The notes beneath the pieces were generated by a model. It was not told the origin of the DNA. It ran no database searches and saw only the letters and a list, made by a program, of their open reading frames with translations. From Phytohabitans maris (GTDB lineage Bacteria; Actinomycetota; Actinomycetes; Mycobacteriales; Micromonosporaceae): a stretch of 64,000 nucleotides of DNA. Positions within the stretch are counted from its first letter, which is position 1. Each line of letters opens with the position of its first letter. This document shows, in pieces, positions 44,919-53,398 of this stretch. The translations under genes and the position numbers were made by a program. Location of the stretch: assembly GCF_031085175.1 (NCBI RefSeq), contig NZ_JAVHUY010000004.1:124001-188000 (forward strand), given 5' to 3'.

Positions 44919-45277
44919 CCGTACTGCTGGTCGTGCTCGGCGCCGCCCTGGGCGCCCCGGCGCGCTACCTGGTCGACCGGCTCGTCCAGGCCCGCCACGA
45001 CTCCGTCTTCCCGTGGGGCACCCTCGCCGTCAACGTCGCCGGCTCCGCCCTGCTCGGCTTCCTCGCCGCCCTCCCCGCCAGCCCCGCCGTGACGGCCGCC
45101 CTGGGGACCGGTTTCTGCGGCGCGCTGACCACGTACTCGACGTTCAGCTACGAGACCCTCCGCCTGGCCCAGGACGGCGCCCGCTTCTACGCCCTCGCCA
45201 ACATCACCGCCAGCCTCGCCGGCGGCCTCGGCGCCGCATACGTAGGCATGGTCGCCGCCACCGCCCTGACAACCTAG
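44915..45277 (+). CDS. crcB: CrcB/Fluc fluoride channel subunit 2
   Basis: 120 aa from a GTG overlapping the first crcB stop (GTGA). Motifs are GAALGAPARYLVDR, FPWGTLAVNVAGS and CGALTTYSTFSYET. It has the standard four-helix size of a Fluc subunit. Strong translational coupling with subunit 1 supports a heterodimer in equal amounts. Confidence 0.93.
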   Translation: MTVLLVVLGAALGAPARYLVDRLVQARHDSVFPWGTLAVNVAGSALLGFLAALPASPAVTAALGTGFCGALTTYSTFSYETLRLAQDGARFYALANITASLAGGLGAAYVGMVAATALTT

Positions 45278-45305
45278 ACCGCTTTCGGAGTCGGCCTGAT
45301 GGGCT

Positions 45306-45359
45306 GTGATCGAAGCTCCCCTCAAGTCGCTAGAACGACGTGAAGGGAGCTTCGATCAC
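45306..45359. repeat. dispersed palindrome family A, copy 3
   Basis: A 54-bp element with 15-bp terminal stem GTGATCGAAGCTCCC and loop CTAGAA, differing from copy 2 by only three bases. The bases to the left (CCGCTTTCGGAGTCGG...TGATG) also match the left flank of copy 2. It lies 29 nt after the crcB2 stop, placed to end the riboswitch-crcB transcript. Confidence 0.9.
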
Positions 45360-45766
45360 GGACCAGACAGATGTGCCCCGGTCCGCATCACCTGCGGACC
45401 GCACGCGCGGGGTCCCCGGGGAAACGTGGAGCGCAGCGGAGCGTTTTCTTGGGGGTGCTTTCCCGCGGGCACCGCTGCGGCCGGCGGCTCGCAGCGCTCG
45501 CCGACTTCCCCGGCCTCCGCTGCCACCTCCGCGCGGGCTTCACGCGCGCGTCCGCCGCCGGACCCGGGACGTGCGTGCGTGAAGCTCTGGAGCTGCCCGC
45601 GCAGACGGGGCAGCCCGGTAGCCGCCCGAAGAGACATGGACCGCTCGTGGGACGGCCGTCGGGGGCGAGCGCCCTCGCCGCTGGCGAGGAGGGGGACCGT
45701 GACCAGGCGCGGGAGCGACGGTCGGGGCACAATGCCACTCACGGTAGTTCGCCGGGCGGCGGTCGA

Positions 45767-45814
45767 GATCGTGGTACGAAGGTGCCCCCGGGGCGGCGGA
45801 TCCGTACCACGATC
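45767..45814. repeat. dispersed palindrome family B, copy 2
   Basis: GATCGTGGTACG at the left and its counterpart CGTACCACGATC at the right enclose 24 nt that pair only partly (GAAGGTGCCCCC/GGGGCGGCGGATC). The ends are conserved but the centre has diverged from copy 1. Confidence 0.85.
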
Positions 45815-45951
45815 TGCTGGGACGGCCCGCATTGATCAAGATCTAGGGCGAGTGGCACGGGGTCCGGATCGCCGCTCCCGCGGCCTCATCCTCCGCCGCT
45901 GGTCACCCCTCCTCCCGCCGGCCTAACCGGCGAGCACCGGGCGGTCGTTGA

Positions 45952-45999
45952 GATCGTGGTACCCAGGTGCCCGCAGAGGGGCACCGGAATACCACGATC
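45952..45999. repeat. dispersed palindrome family B, copy 3
   Basis: GATCGTGGTA and TACCACGATC ends enclose CCCAGGTGCCC/GGGGCACCGGA, which pair as GGTGCC with GGCACC. It lies 88 nt beyond the stop of the hyc-like large-subunit gene and could terminate that operon. Confidence 0.85.
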
Positions 46000-46086
46000 G
46001 CCGCGCCGACCGGTTTCGGGGTGCCCGACCGGCGTCGGGTCCTTCTCTTTCGTCGGAGGGGCGGTGGGGCGCGCGGTCCGGGCGGA

Positions 46087-47724
46087 CTACAGGTCGTTGC
46101 CGGCGTAGGAGAGGTTGAAGCTTTTGTTGGTGAGGGGGAAGTCGGGAACGATCGTGTTGGCCAGGGCCACGGGGAGTGCGGGCCAGTTGAGGAACGACGG
46201 GTCGACGACCTTGACGCGGGTGAGGGTGCCGTCGGGGCGTAGCTCGACGCGGTGGACGACGGTGCCGCGCCAGCCCTCGACGATGCCGACCCCGGACCGG
46301 GGGCCGTCGGCCGCGGACCCGGCCCCGGCTGCGGACCCGGACCCGGCCGTGGACCCGGACCCGGCCGTGGACCCGGACCCGGCCGTGGACCCGGACCCGG
46401 CCGTGGACCCGGACCCGGCCGTGGACCCGGACCCGGCCCCAGCCCCGGCCCCGGCCGCGGTCCGGCCGGCGGTGAGCGACGGTAGCAGGCTGGCCAGGAG
46501 CGCGGTCGACGCCTGTACCTCGTCGGCGCGGACCAGGAAGCGGGCGCGCACGTCGCCGTCCTCGTAGACCGGGACGGTCAGGCCGGCGAGGTCGGCGAGG
46601 TCGGTGTGCGGGTGGGCGACCCGGGCGTCGAGGGGCAGGCCGCTGGCGCGGGCGACGTACCCGAGGGTGCCGATGTCGGCGGCCTGGGTGGTGGTGAGCG
46701 TGGCGGTGCCGGTGAGCCGGTCGCGGACGATGGTGTTGCGCAGGGCGGTGGCCACCAGGTCGGCGAGGTCGGCGGCGATCGCCTGGACCGTGGCGGGGTC
46801 GGGCACCTCGGCGAGTTGGGTGCCGCCGGGGAAGACGGCGCCGCGCAGCAGGCGGTGGCCGGTGGTGCGCTGGTTGAGGCGGAGCAGCTGCTCGCGGATC
46901 CGCTGGGTGTGCGCGTGCGCGATGCCGTACCCGACGTCGTTGCAGATGGCGCCGATGTCGGCGGCGTGGTTGTGCAGGCGTTCGAGCTCCAGGAGGGCGG
47001 CGCGGGCCCGCTGCGCCCCGGCCGGTACCGGGATGTCGAGAGCGTCCTCGACGGCGAGGCTGTAGGCGAGGGCGTGGCCGACCGCGGTGTCGCCGCTGAT
47101 CCGTTCGGCGAGGCCGACGCGGGAGCCGGCGGGCTGCCCCTCGAAGAGCTTCTCGATTCCTTTGTGGACGTACCAGAGGCGGGCCTTGAGCTTGAGGATG
47201 GTCTCGCCGACCACGGAGAACCGGAAGTGGCCGGGCTCGATCAGCCCGGCGTGCACCGGGCCGACCGGGATCTCGTAGACGCCGGGGCCCTGGACGGTGA
47301 GGAACGGGAAGGGTTCGGTGGCGGCCAGCGGCGGGCGGGGTCCGGCGTCGGCGCGCATCGGGTGCCAGCCGTGCGGCCAGTGCGGGTGGCGGACCAGGCG
47401 GCGGGGGAGCGGATGGTCCTGCGGGTGCACGCCGTACAGGTCGTGCATCTCGCGCTCGAAGCGGCCGGCCGGGAACGACAGCGCGGCGAGGCTGGGCACG
47501 GTGGGGTGGTCGGGGTCGGTGCGCAGGTGCAGCTCGGTACGGCGGTCCGGCGGGCCGGCGGTGAACAGGTACACGACGCGGATGGCGGCCCCGCCGGGGT
47601 GGTCGGGCGGGTCGTGGTGGGCGGCCACGAGCGCGAGCCGGGCGCCGCCGTCCAGCAGCTTCCGGGCGTGGTCGGCGAGGGTGTCGGCGGTGACGTCGAC
47701 GACCTGGGTCGCGGTCACGGTCAC
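46087..47724 (-). CDS. hydrogenase-4/complex-I-like large subunit (NuoC-NuoD fusion) lacking NiFe ligands
   Basis: 545 aa from a GTG overlapping the previous stop. Residues 1 to about 160 are a 30-kDa NuoC-like domain (FPAGRFEREMHDLYGVHPQDHPLP); the rest is NuoD/HycE-like (VGPVHAGLIEPGHFRF, WYVHKGIEKLFEG, ERLHNHAADIGAICNDVGY). The positions that carry CxxC pairs in NiFe hydrogenases read ERISGDTAVGH and FPLTNKSFNLSYAGNDL, with no cysteines, so no Ni-Fe centre can form. Residues about 429-464 are a GSGSTA repeat linker encoded by an 18-bp tandem repeat, splitting the C-terminal domain. It corresponds to M. tuberculosis Rv0087 (HycE). It may be a quinone-binding or structural subunit. Confidence 0.85.
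   Translation of the reverse strand: MTVTATQVVDVTADTLADHARKLLDGGARLALVAAHHDPPDHPGGAAIRVVYLFTAGPPDRRTELHLRTDPDHPTVPSLAALSFPAGRFEREMHDLYGVHPQDHPLPRRLVRHPHWPHGWHPMRADAGPRPPLAATEPFPFLTVQGPGVYEIPVGPVHAGLIEPGHFRFSVVGETILKLKARLWYVHKGIEKLFEGQPAGSRVGLAERISGDTAVGHALAYSLAVEDALDIPVPAGAQRARAALLELERLHNHAADIGAICNDVGYGIAHAHTQRIREQLLRLNQRTTGHRLLRGAVFPGGTQLAEVPDPATVQAIAADLADLVATALRNTIVRDRLTGTATLTTTQAADIGTLGYVARASGLPLDARVAHPHTDLADLAGLTVPVYEDGDVRARFLVRADEVQASTALLASLLPSLTAGRTAAGAGAGAGSGSTAGSGSTAGSGSTAGSGSTAGSGSTAGSGSAAGAGSAADGPRSGVGIVEGWRGTVVHRVELRPDGTLTRVKVVDPSFLNWPALPVALANTIVPDFPLTNKSFNLSYAGNDL
46333..46440. repeat. 18-bp tandem repeat, six units, inside the hyc-like large subunit gene
   Basis: GGACCCGGACCCGGCCGT is repeated five times perfectly, followed by one variant unit. 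On the coding strand each encodes GSGSTA or a close variant. The number is a multiple of three bases, so copy-number change keeps the frame. Confidence 0.95.
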
Positions 47725-49175
47725 CGCCCCCCGGTCACGGTGGTGGCGGCCGTGTGCAGCAGGTCCTGCAGCGGGCCGAGGCTGATGCCGAGCACCGCGG
47801 CGGCCGCGAGGCCGAGGGCGAGGGGCACGACGGCGGCGGCCCCGGGCCGGGCCTCGCCCGCCGGGAGCGAGCCGGGCGGGCCGAGCAGCATCGCGGTGCC
47901 GTTTCGGGCCAGGGCCGCGAAAGCGACCAGGACCAGCGTGAACGCGGCCGCGACCGCCCACCCCTGCCCGGCGGCCAGGCCGGCGCGGGCGATGGCGAGC
48001 TCGGAGGCGAAGAGGCTGAACGGCGGCAGGCCGAGCAGCGCGACCACGGCCAGGCCGAGGCAGGCGGCCAGGCCGGGGCGCTGGGCGGCGAGGCCCCGCA
48101 CGGCGGCGATGCGGGAGCTGCCGGAGAGCCGCAGCAGGTGGCCGGCGCCGCAGAACGCGACCGCCTTGCTCAGCCCGTGGCCGAGCACGTGCAGCAGGGT
48201 GGCGGTGATGGCCAGCCGGCTGCCGGTGGCGGTACCGAGGGCGATCAGTCCCATGTGCTCGATCGAGGAGTACGCGAGCATGCGCTTGTAGTCCTGCTGG
48301 GCGATGAGCAGCCCGGCCGCGACGGCGAGCGAGGCGAGGGCCGCGACCAGCAGCAGGACGCGCAGGTACCCGGGGCCGAGGACGGCGTCGGCGATCGGCT
48401 TGTACCGCCAGATCGCGTAGAAGGCGACCGACAGCAGGACGCCGGACATGAGCGCGGAGACCGGTGCCGGTGCCTGGCTGTGCGCGTCGGGCAGCCAGGC
48501 GTGCATGGGGGCCAGCCCGGCCTTGGTGCCGAAGCCGAGCAGGAGCAGACCGGTGGCGAGCCGGATCAGGTCGGGCTCCAGGGCGCCGGCGTGCCCGGTC
48601 AGGTGGGTCCAGTTGAGGGCGGCGGTGCCGTGCAGGTCGGCCGCGACCGCGGCGGCGTACACGCAGGCGGTGCCGAGGAACGCGATCGCGATGCCGACCG
48701 AGCAGAGCACCACGTACTTCCAGGCGGCCTCCACGCTGGCCCGGCTGCGCCGGTGGCCGACCAGGAACGCGGTGACGATCGTGGTCGCCTCGACCGCGAC
48801 CCAGAGCACGCCGAGGTTGTCGGCGAGCACGGCCAGGCTCATCGCGGCCAGGAAGAGCTGGACCAGGATCAGGTACCGGCGGGCGGCGGCCGGGGTCTCC
48901 GCGTTGTCGGCGAGCTGGTGGACGCCGGCCCAGCAGGCGATGGTGGCGACCGCCCCGATGACGATCAGCATGAACGCGGTCAGCGCGTCGGCCCGCAGCA
49001 GCCCGGCGCTCACCGCCGCCGAGCCGTTGGTGGCGAGGGCGACGCCGGCGGCGAGGATGGCGGCGGCGGCGCCGACCCCGGCCCAGGCGCCGGTCCGGCG
49101 GCCGGCCGCCACCGTGGTCAGGGCGGCGGCGAGGGGTGCGGCCAGGGGGACGAACAGGGGGAGGGTGGAGGTCAT
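47721..49175 (-). CDS. HyfF/HycQ-like proton-pumping membrane subunit
   Basis: 484 aa from an ATG overlapping the upstream stop (ATGA), with about 13-14 membrane segments. It has the NuoL/M/N antiporter-like core: VEATTIVTAFLVGH, GTKAGLAPMHAWLPDAHSQAPAPVSALMSG, the discontinuous-helix Lys/His residues, and YSSIEHMGL. It corresponds in order to Rv0086 (HycQ). Expected role is proton or cation translocation as part of a membrane-bound oxidoreductase. Confidence 0.88.
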   Translation of the reverse strand: MTSTLPLFVPLAAPLAAALTTVAAGRRTGAWAGVGAAAAILAAGVALATNGSAAVSAGLLRADALTAFMLIVIGAVATIACWAGVHQLADNAETPAAARRYLILVQLFLAAMSLAVLADNLGVLWVAVEATTIVTAFLVGHRRSRASVEAAWKYVVLCSVGIAIAFLGTACVYAAAVAADLHGTAALNWTHLTGHAGALEPDLIRLATGLLLLGFGTKAGLAPMHAWLPDAHSQAPAPVSALMSGVLLSVAFYAIWRYKPIADAVLGPGYLRVLLLVAALASLAVAAGLLIAQQDYKRMLAYSSIEHMGLIALGTATGSRLAITATLLHVLGHGLSKAVAFCGAGHLLRLSGSSRIAAVRGLAAQRPGLAACLGLAVVALLGLPPFSLFASELAIARAGLAAGQGWAVAAAFTLVLVAFAALARNGTAMLLGPPGSLPAGEARPGAAAVVPLALGLAAAAVLGISLGPLQDLLHTAATTVTGGR

Positions 49176-49822
49176 CGGTCGCGTAGCTCTCGTAGGTCGT
49201 CCAGGTCGGTGTCGCCGAACGCCGCCTGCAGCCGGGTGGTCAGCACCTGCAGCACGAGTACGGCCAGGAGCAGGTCGGCGGAGACGCCGAGCTCGACGAC
49301 GAGCGGTACCCCGCCGGTGGCCAGGAACGCCACCGCGGCGATGCCGTTGTCGACCAGCAGCAGGCCGACGATCTGCGACACCGCGCGGCGGCGGGTGGCG
49401 GCCAGGAAGAAGCCGATCAGCACCACGGCGAGGCCGACCGGCGCGGCCCGGGCGGTGGCGGCGGGCGCCAGGTCGACCAGCGGCCGGGCGGCGGCGTACG
49501 CCAGCAGGGTCATCGCGGCCGCCGCCAGCAGGGACGCGGCGACGTTGACCAGCGGCGCGGTCTCGCGCGCGGCCGGCACCCGGGCCAGGATCCGGCGCAG
49601 CAGCCAGGGCAGGACACCGGCCTTGAGCACGCCGACGGCGACCGCGACGGCGAGGGCCTCCGGGTGCGGGTCGTCGAGGGCGAGGAGCACCGCGATGCCG
49701 GCGAGCGCGGCGCCCTGCAGGGTGAGCAGGCCGATCAGGGCGGTCAGCTCCCGGCGCCAGAGCACGCCGACCGCGCAGAGCAGGAACAGCCCGCAGGCGA
49801 GGCTGAGCAGCTGGTCGTTCAC
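49172..49822 (-). CDS. HyfE/HycP-like membrane subunit
   Basis: 216 aa from GTG 49822; an ATG two codons earlier (49828) is possible, but GGAAGGG is then too close, whereas it is 6 nt from the GTG. About six TM segments are present. NuoK-like features include LLVDNGIAAVAFLATGG and an acidic residue in a membrane segment (VELGVSADLLLAVLVLQVL). It ends with a charged DTDLDDLRELRDR. It matches the position of Rv0085 (HycP). Confidence 0.85.
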   Translation of the reverse strand: MNDQLLSLACGLFLLCAVGVLWRRELTALIGLLTLQGAALAGIAVLLALDDPHPEALAVAVAVGVLKAGVLPWLLRRILARVPAARETAPLVNVAASLLAAAAMTLLAYAAARPLVDLAPAATARAAPVGLAVVLIGFFLAATRRRAVSQIVGLLLVDNGIAAVAFLATGGVPLVVELGVSADLLLAVLVLQVLTTRLQAAFGDTDLDDLRELRDR

Positions 49823-49838
49823 CGGCATCCCTTCCCGG

Positions 49839-50780
49839 TCACGCCAGCACGCTGGCGGTGAGGACCGCCAGCAGGCCCAGGACGAAGGAGCCGGCCAGCA
49901 GCTCCGGGACCCGGAACAGGCGCACCTTGGCCAGGAACACCTCACCGGCGGCGAGCAGCCCGCCGAGCGCGAAGACCTTCACCGCGAACAGCGCGGTGGC
50001 GCCGGCGAGCGCGGCCGGGTGCAGGCTGGTCGCCACGCCCCAGGGCAGGAAGAGGGTGGCCAGCAGGCCGAGCAGGATGCTGAGCCGCATCGCCGCGGCC
50101 CACTCGACGAGTGCCAGGTCGCGGCCGGCGTACTCGAGCACCATGGCCTCGTGCACCATGGTCAGCTCCAGGTGGGTGCTCGGGTTGTCCACCGGCAGCC
50201 GGCCGGACTCGGCGAGCACGGCGACGGCCAGCGCGGCGGCGGCGAGCGCGCCCACCGGGCTGATCACCCGGGCCGGGTCGGCGGCGCCGGCGGCGACGAT
50301 CGCGGCGAGGTCGGTCGAACCGACCCGGGTGGAGAGCGCGAAGACGGCCAGCAGCAGCGTCGGCTCGACCAGCGCGGCGATGGTCATCTCGCGGCTGGCC
50401 CCCATGCCGCCGAACGCGGTGCCGGTGTCCAGCCCGGCCAGCGCGAGCGCGACCGTGCCGAGCAGCAGCAGCCCGACCACCACGACCAGGTCGGCGACGC
50501 CGGAGAGCGGGCCGCGGGTGGAGACGTACGGGGCGGCGCCGGCGATCAGCAGGCTGGTGGCCATCAGGACCGGTGGCGCCGCCACGAAGAACACGCCCGC
50601 GTCGGCCGGGGTGATCGGCTCCTTGCGCAGCTGCTTGCGCAGGTCCCGCCACGGCTGCCCGAACCGCCCGCCGGCGCGCCCCTCCAGCCGGGCCCGCACC
50701 GCGCGCATCCATCCGAGCAGCCACGGTGCGAGGGCCGCGACCAGGACGGCCTGCCCGGCGGCGACGGCGTACGCGGCCAT
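49839..50780 (-). CDS. HyfC/HycD (NuoH-like) membrane subunit
   Basis: 313 aa from an ATG overlapping the upstream stop by one base pair of codons. It shows WRDLRKQLRKEPITPADAG, GGMGASREMTIAALVEPTLLL and the acidic loop HEAMVLEYAGRDLALVEW, characteristic of NuoH/HycD proteins at the quinone-side interface. About eight TM segments. It matches Rv0084 (HycD). Confidence 0.92.
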   Translation of the reverse strand: MAAYAVAAGQAVLVAALAPWLLGWMRAVRARLEGRAGGRFGQPWRDLRKQLRKEPITPADAGVFFVAAPPVLMATSLLIAGAAPYVSTRGPLSGVADLVVVVGLLLLGTVALALAGLDTGTAFGGMGASREMTIAALVEPTLLLAVFALSTRVGSTDLAAIVAAGAADPARVISPVGALAAAALAVAVLAESGRLPVDNPSTHLELTMVHEAMVLEYAGRDLALVEWAAAMRLSILLGLLATLFLPWGVATSLHPAALAGATALFAVKVFALGGLLAAGEVFLAKVRLFRVPELLAGSFVLGLLAVLTASVLA

Positions 50781-52798
50781 CACCGCACCGCCGCGGCGAA
50801 CAGGACGAGGATCAGGGCGGCGAGCATGTAGGCCAGGTACCGGTGCACGCTGCCGGTGGCGAGGCCGCGGGCGGCCCGGCCGGCCACCTCGACCGCGGCG
50901 ATCAGCGGCCGGTACAGCCGGGCCTCGATCCGGTCCGGGAGCCGCCGCCGGTACTGCACCGAACGGACCAGGTACGCCGACTCGGCGGCCGGGGTCACGT
51001 CGACGTCCTGCTCCGGCGCGAGTACGTCGTCGAAGACCCGCTGCAGCGGCTCGGCGAACGAGGTCGCGGTGTACTCCATCCGGGCGGTCAGCGGCCCGTC
51101 CCCGCAGTCCCACGCGGCCGCCCGCCGCCGGGGCCGGCCGGCCAGGCGCGCCATCACCGCGGTCGCGACCGCCAGCCCCACCACGCCGGCCGCTATCCAC
51201 AGTGGAGCGATCGTGGAGCCGACGCCGGCCAGGCGCAGGTCGACGGCGCCGCCCTCGAACGGTCGGGGCCCGGCCCGGAGCCCGGCGGTGACCCGGTCCA
51301 GCGCCGGTCCGGCGAGCGCGGGCAGCACCGCCAGCGCGCAGCAGGCCGCGGCGGCCAGGACCATGCCGGCCACCATCGACGGCGGGGACTCGCGCGCGGC
51401 CGCCGCCTCCTCGCCGCGCGGCCGGGCCAGGAAGCCGGTCCCGACCACCTTGACGAACGTCGCCACGCCGACCCCGGCGGTCAGCGCGACCACCGCCACC
51501 GCCACCGGCGCCACGACCGTCCACAGTGTACCGGCGTCGGTCGCCTGGTGCAGCAGCGCCTGCAGCAGCAGCCACTCGGAGACGAACCCGTTGCCGAGCG
51601 GCAGTGCGGCCGCGCCGAGCGCGCCGACGCAGACCAGCGCGGTGGTGGCCGGCATCCGCCGGGACAGGCCGCCGAGCCGGTCCAGGTCGCGGACCCCGGT
51701 GCCGCGCAGCACCGAGCCGGCGCCGCAGAACAGCAACGCCTTGAACCCGGCGTGGTTGGCGGCGTGCAGCAGCGCGGCGGCCAGCGCCACGGCGGCCACG
51801 GCCGGCTGCCCGGCGCTGGCCAGCAGTCCCGCGGCGGCCAGGCCGAGCAGGATCAGGCCGACGTTCTCGCTCGTGGAGAACGCCAGCAGCTTCTTGAGGT
51901 CGGTGGCGACCGCCGCCTGCAGGATGCCGTACAGGGCGGAGAGCATGCCCACCGCGCCGAGCGCCAGCCACCACCACCGCGGCCCGCCGCCGAGCAGGTC
52001 GAAGCCGAGCCGCACGATGCCGTACACGCCGAGCTTGACCATGGCGGCGCTCATCAACGCCGACACGTGCGCCGGCGCCTCGGCGTGGGCACGGGGCAGC
52101 CACGGGTGCAGCGGTACCGCGCCCGCCTTCGCGGCGAACCCGGCCACGCAGAGCACGAACACCCCGCCGCGGACCGGCCCGGACAGGCCTCCCGCGGCGT
52201 CCTGGATCGCCGCGAACGACGGGTCGCCGGCCGCCGCGGCCAGCCACACCAGGCCGATCAGGATGGTGACGAAGCCGGCCTGCGTCATCACCGCGTACCA
52301 GAGTCCGGCCGGCAGCACCGCCGGGCCGTGCCGGTGCTCGACGAGGACCAGCAGCAGCGAGGTGACCGCGGTCAGCTCCCAGGCGAGCAGGAACGTCGGT
52401 ACGTCGGCGGCGGCCGGCACCAGCAGCATGGCGGCCACGAAGACCGGCAGCAGGGCGAGTGGCCCGCGCGCGCCGGGGCCGTGCCCGCCCCGCCCGGCGT
52501 ACCCGATGGCGTAGACGCCGACCACCACCGCGACCGCGCCGGTCAGCAGCAGGAACCAGCCGGCGAGCGGGTCCACCGCGAGGCTGACCCCGGCCAGCGG
52601 CAGCACGTCGGGGTACTCCGCGCGCCAGCCGTGGCCGGAGACCGCCGCGACGCCGGCCGCCGCGCCGGCCGCGCCGACCCCGGCGGTGGCGACGCCGACC
52701 GCAGCCGACCGCCACCGCGCCGGCAGCACCAGGGCCACGGCCGCGCCGGTCGCGGCCAGCACGCCCGCGGCGGCCAACCCGGTCGGGACCGGGTTCAC
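50780..52798 (-). CDS. HyfB (NuoL/N-like) antiporter-type membrane subunit
   Basis: 672 aa from a GTG overlapping the NuoB-like stop (GTGA). The pump core contains FLLAWELTAVTSLLLVLVEH, HPWLPRAHAEAPAHVSALMS and KLLAFSTSENVGLILLG, with the conserved Glu, Lys and His of proton channels. About 15-16 TM segments. The C-terminal soluble part and last TM (about residues 560-672) are as in HyfB. It corresponds to Rv0083. Confidence 0.9.
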   Translation of the reverse strand: MNPVPTGLAAAGVLAATGAAVALVLPARWRSAAVGVATAGVGAAGAAAGVAAVSGHGWRAEYPDVLPLAGVSLAVDPLAGWFLLLTGAVAVVVGVYAIGYAGRGGHGPGARGPLALLPVFVAAMLLVPAAADVPTFLLAWELTAVTSLLLVLVEHRHGPAVLPAGLWYAVMTQAGFVTILIGLVWLAAAAGDPSFAAIQDAAGGLSGPVRGGVFVLCVAGFAAKAGAVPLHPWLPRAHAEAPAHVSALMSAAMVKLGVYGIVRLGFDLLGGGPRWWWLALGAVGMLSALYGILQAAVATDLKKLLAFSTSENVGLILLGLAAAGLLASAGQPAVAAVALAAALLHAANHAGFKALLFCGAGSVLRGTGVRDLDRLGGLSRRMPATTALVCVGALGAAALPLGNGFVSEWLLLQALLHQATDAGTLWTVVAPVAVAVVALTAGVGVATFVKVVGTGFLARPRGEEAAAARESPPSMVAGMVLAAAACCALAVLPALAGPALDRVTAGLRAGPRPFEGGAVDLRLAGVGSTIAPLWIAAGVVGLAVATAVMARLAGRPRRRAAAWDCGDGPLTARMEYTATSFAEPLQRVFDDVLAPEQDVDVTPAAESAYLVRSVQYRRRLPDRIEARLYRPLIAAVEVAGRAARGLATGSVHRYLAYMLAALILVLFAAAVR

Positions 52799-53271
52799 CG
52801 GCCGGACACGCCGCGCAGCGCGGCCACGATCGCCGCCGGCTCCGGCGGGCAGCCGGGCACCAGCACATCCACGGGTACGACGTCGCCGACCGGCCCGAGC
52901 ACGCCGGGGCCGCCGGCGAACATGCCGCAGTCGCGGGCGCAGTCGCCCACCGCCACCACCATCCGCGGCCGGGGCATCGCCTCGTACGTGGTCCGCAGCG
53001 GCCCGGCCATGTTGACCGTCACCGGGCCGGTCACCGTCAGCACGTCCGCGTGGCGGGGCGAGGCGACCAGCCGCACGCCGTGGCGCTCGGCGTCGTACAC
53101 CGGGCCGAACGCCTGGCCCACCTCGATCTCGCAGCCGTTGCACGAGCCCGCGTCGACGTGGCGTACCTGCACCGACCCGGCCAGCCCGGCGGCGGCCGGC
53201 AACGGCTCCGGACGGGGCGTCGCGGGCTGCGCCACCCGCCCCCGCTCGCGGATCCTCCTGACCAGCCCCAC
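52795..53271 (-). CDS. NuoB/HycG-like small subunit with [4Fe-4S] site
   Basis: 158 aa from GTG 53271, with GGAAGGG 8 nt upstream. Cysteines are arranged as in the N2-cluster subunit: SCNGCEIE, VGDCARDCG and LVPGCPPEP. It would take electrons to or from quinone next to the NuoD-like subunit. It is the first gene of the six-gene operon and matches Rv0082. The upstream palindrome (53296-53315) probably controls it. Confidence 0.88.
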   Translation of the reverse strand: MGLVRRIRERGRVAQPATPRPEPLPAAAGLAGSVQVRHVDAGSCNGCEIEVGQAFGPVYDAERHGVRLVASPRHADVLTVTGPVTVNMAGPLRTTYEAMPRPRMVVAVGDCARDCGMFAGGPGVLGPVGDVVPVDVLVPGCPPEPAAIVAALRGVSGR

Positions 53272-53295
53272 GCCTACACCCTTCCTGACTTCACG

Positions 53296-53315
53296 AGTTG
53301 CGAAGTTTAGCAACT
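53296..53315. promoter_or_regulatory. AT-rich palindromic operator candidate upstream of the hyc-like operon
   Basis: AGTTGCGAAGTTTAGCAACT is a 20-bp dyad (AGTTGC/GCAACT arms, with inner AA and TT also symmetric). It stands out in 73% GC surroundings and starts 25 nt upstream of the first gene's start codon. Shape and position fit a winged-helix (ArsR/SmtB or similar) repressor. In M. tuberculosis the ArsR-type Rv0081 is encoded next to the equivalent operon; no such regulator gene is seen here. Confidence 0.6.
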
Positions 53316-53398
53316 GGTTATAACCGCAGCGGAGCCAGGGGCGGCGTTGTGAGGCGGTCGTACAGTGGCGTGGCCGGAGGTACGGGAAGGGATGGGCC

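Larger units (their letters stand above)
45278..46086. other. 809-nt convergent intergenic region carrying three palindromes
   Basis: No convincing gene is found between crcB2 and the hyc-like operon. Long open frames exist on both strands, but they run through the palindromes and have the composition of shadows. The region holds palindrome A3, then B2 and B3. Around B3 there is also a longer module shared with the 37.2-kb region (CCCGCGGCCTCATCCTCCGC at 45877-45896). The clustering of three repeat copies suggests a hotspot for such elements. Confidence 0.7.

Noticed and set aside
45306-45926. 206-codon open frame after crcB2
   Set aside because: It begins inside palindrome A3 and runs through B2; its composition is that of a GC-rich shadow and no motif is present.
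46333-46440. Short CRISPR-like repeat array
   Set aside because: Tandem 18-bp coding repeat without spacers.
46087-47724. Possible NiFe hydrogenase large subunit
   Set aside because: Both CxxC positions that should bind Ni-Fe are occupied by other residues, so a hydrogenase call is not supported.
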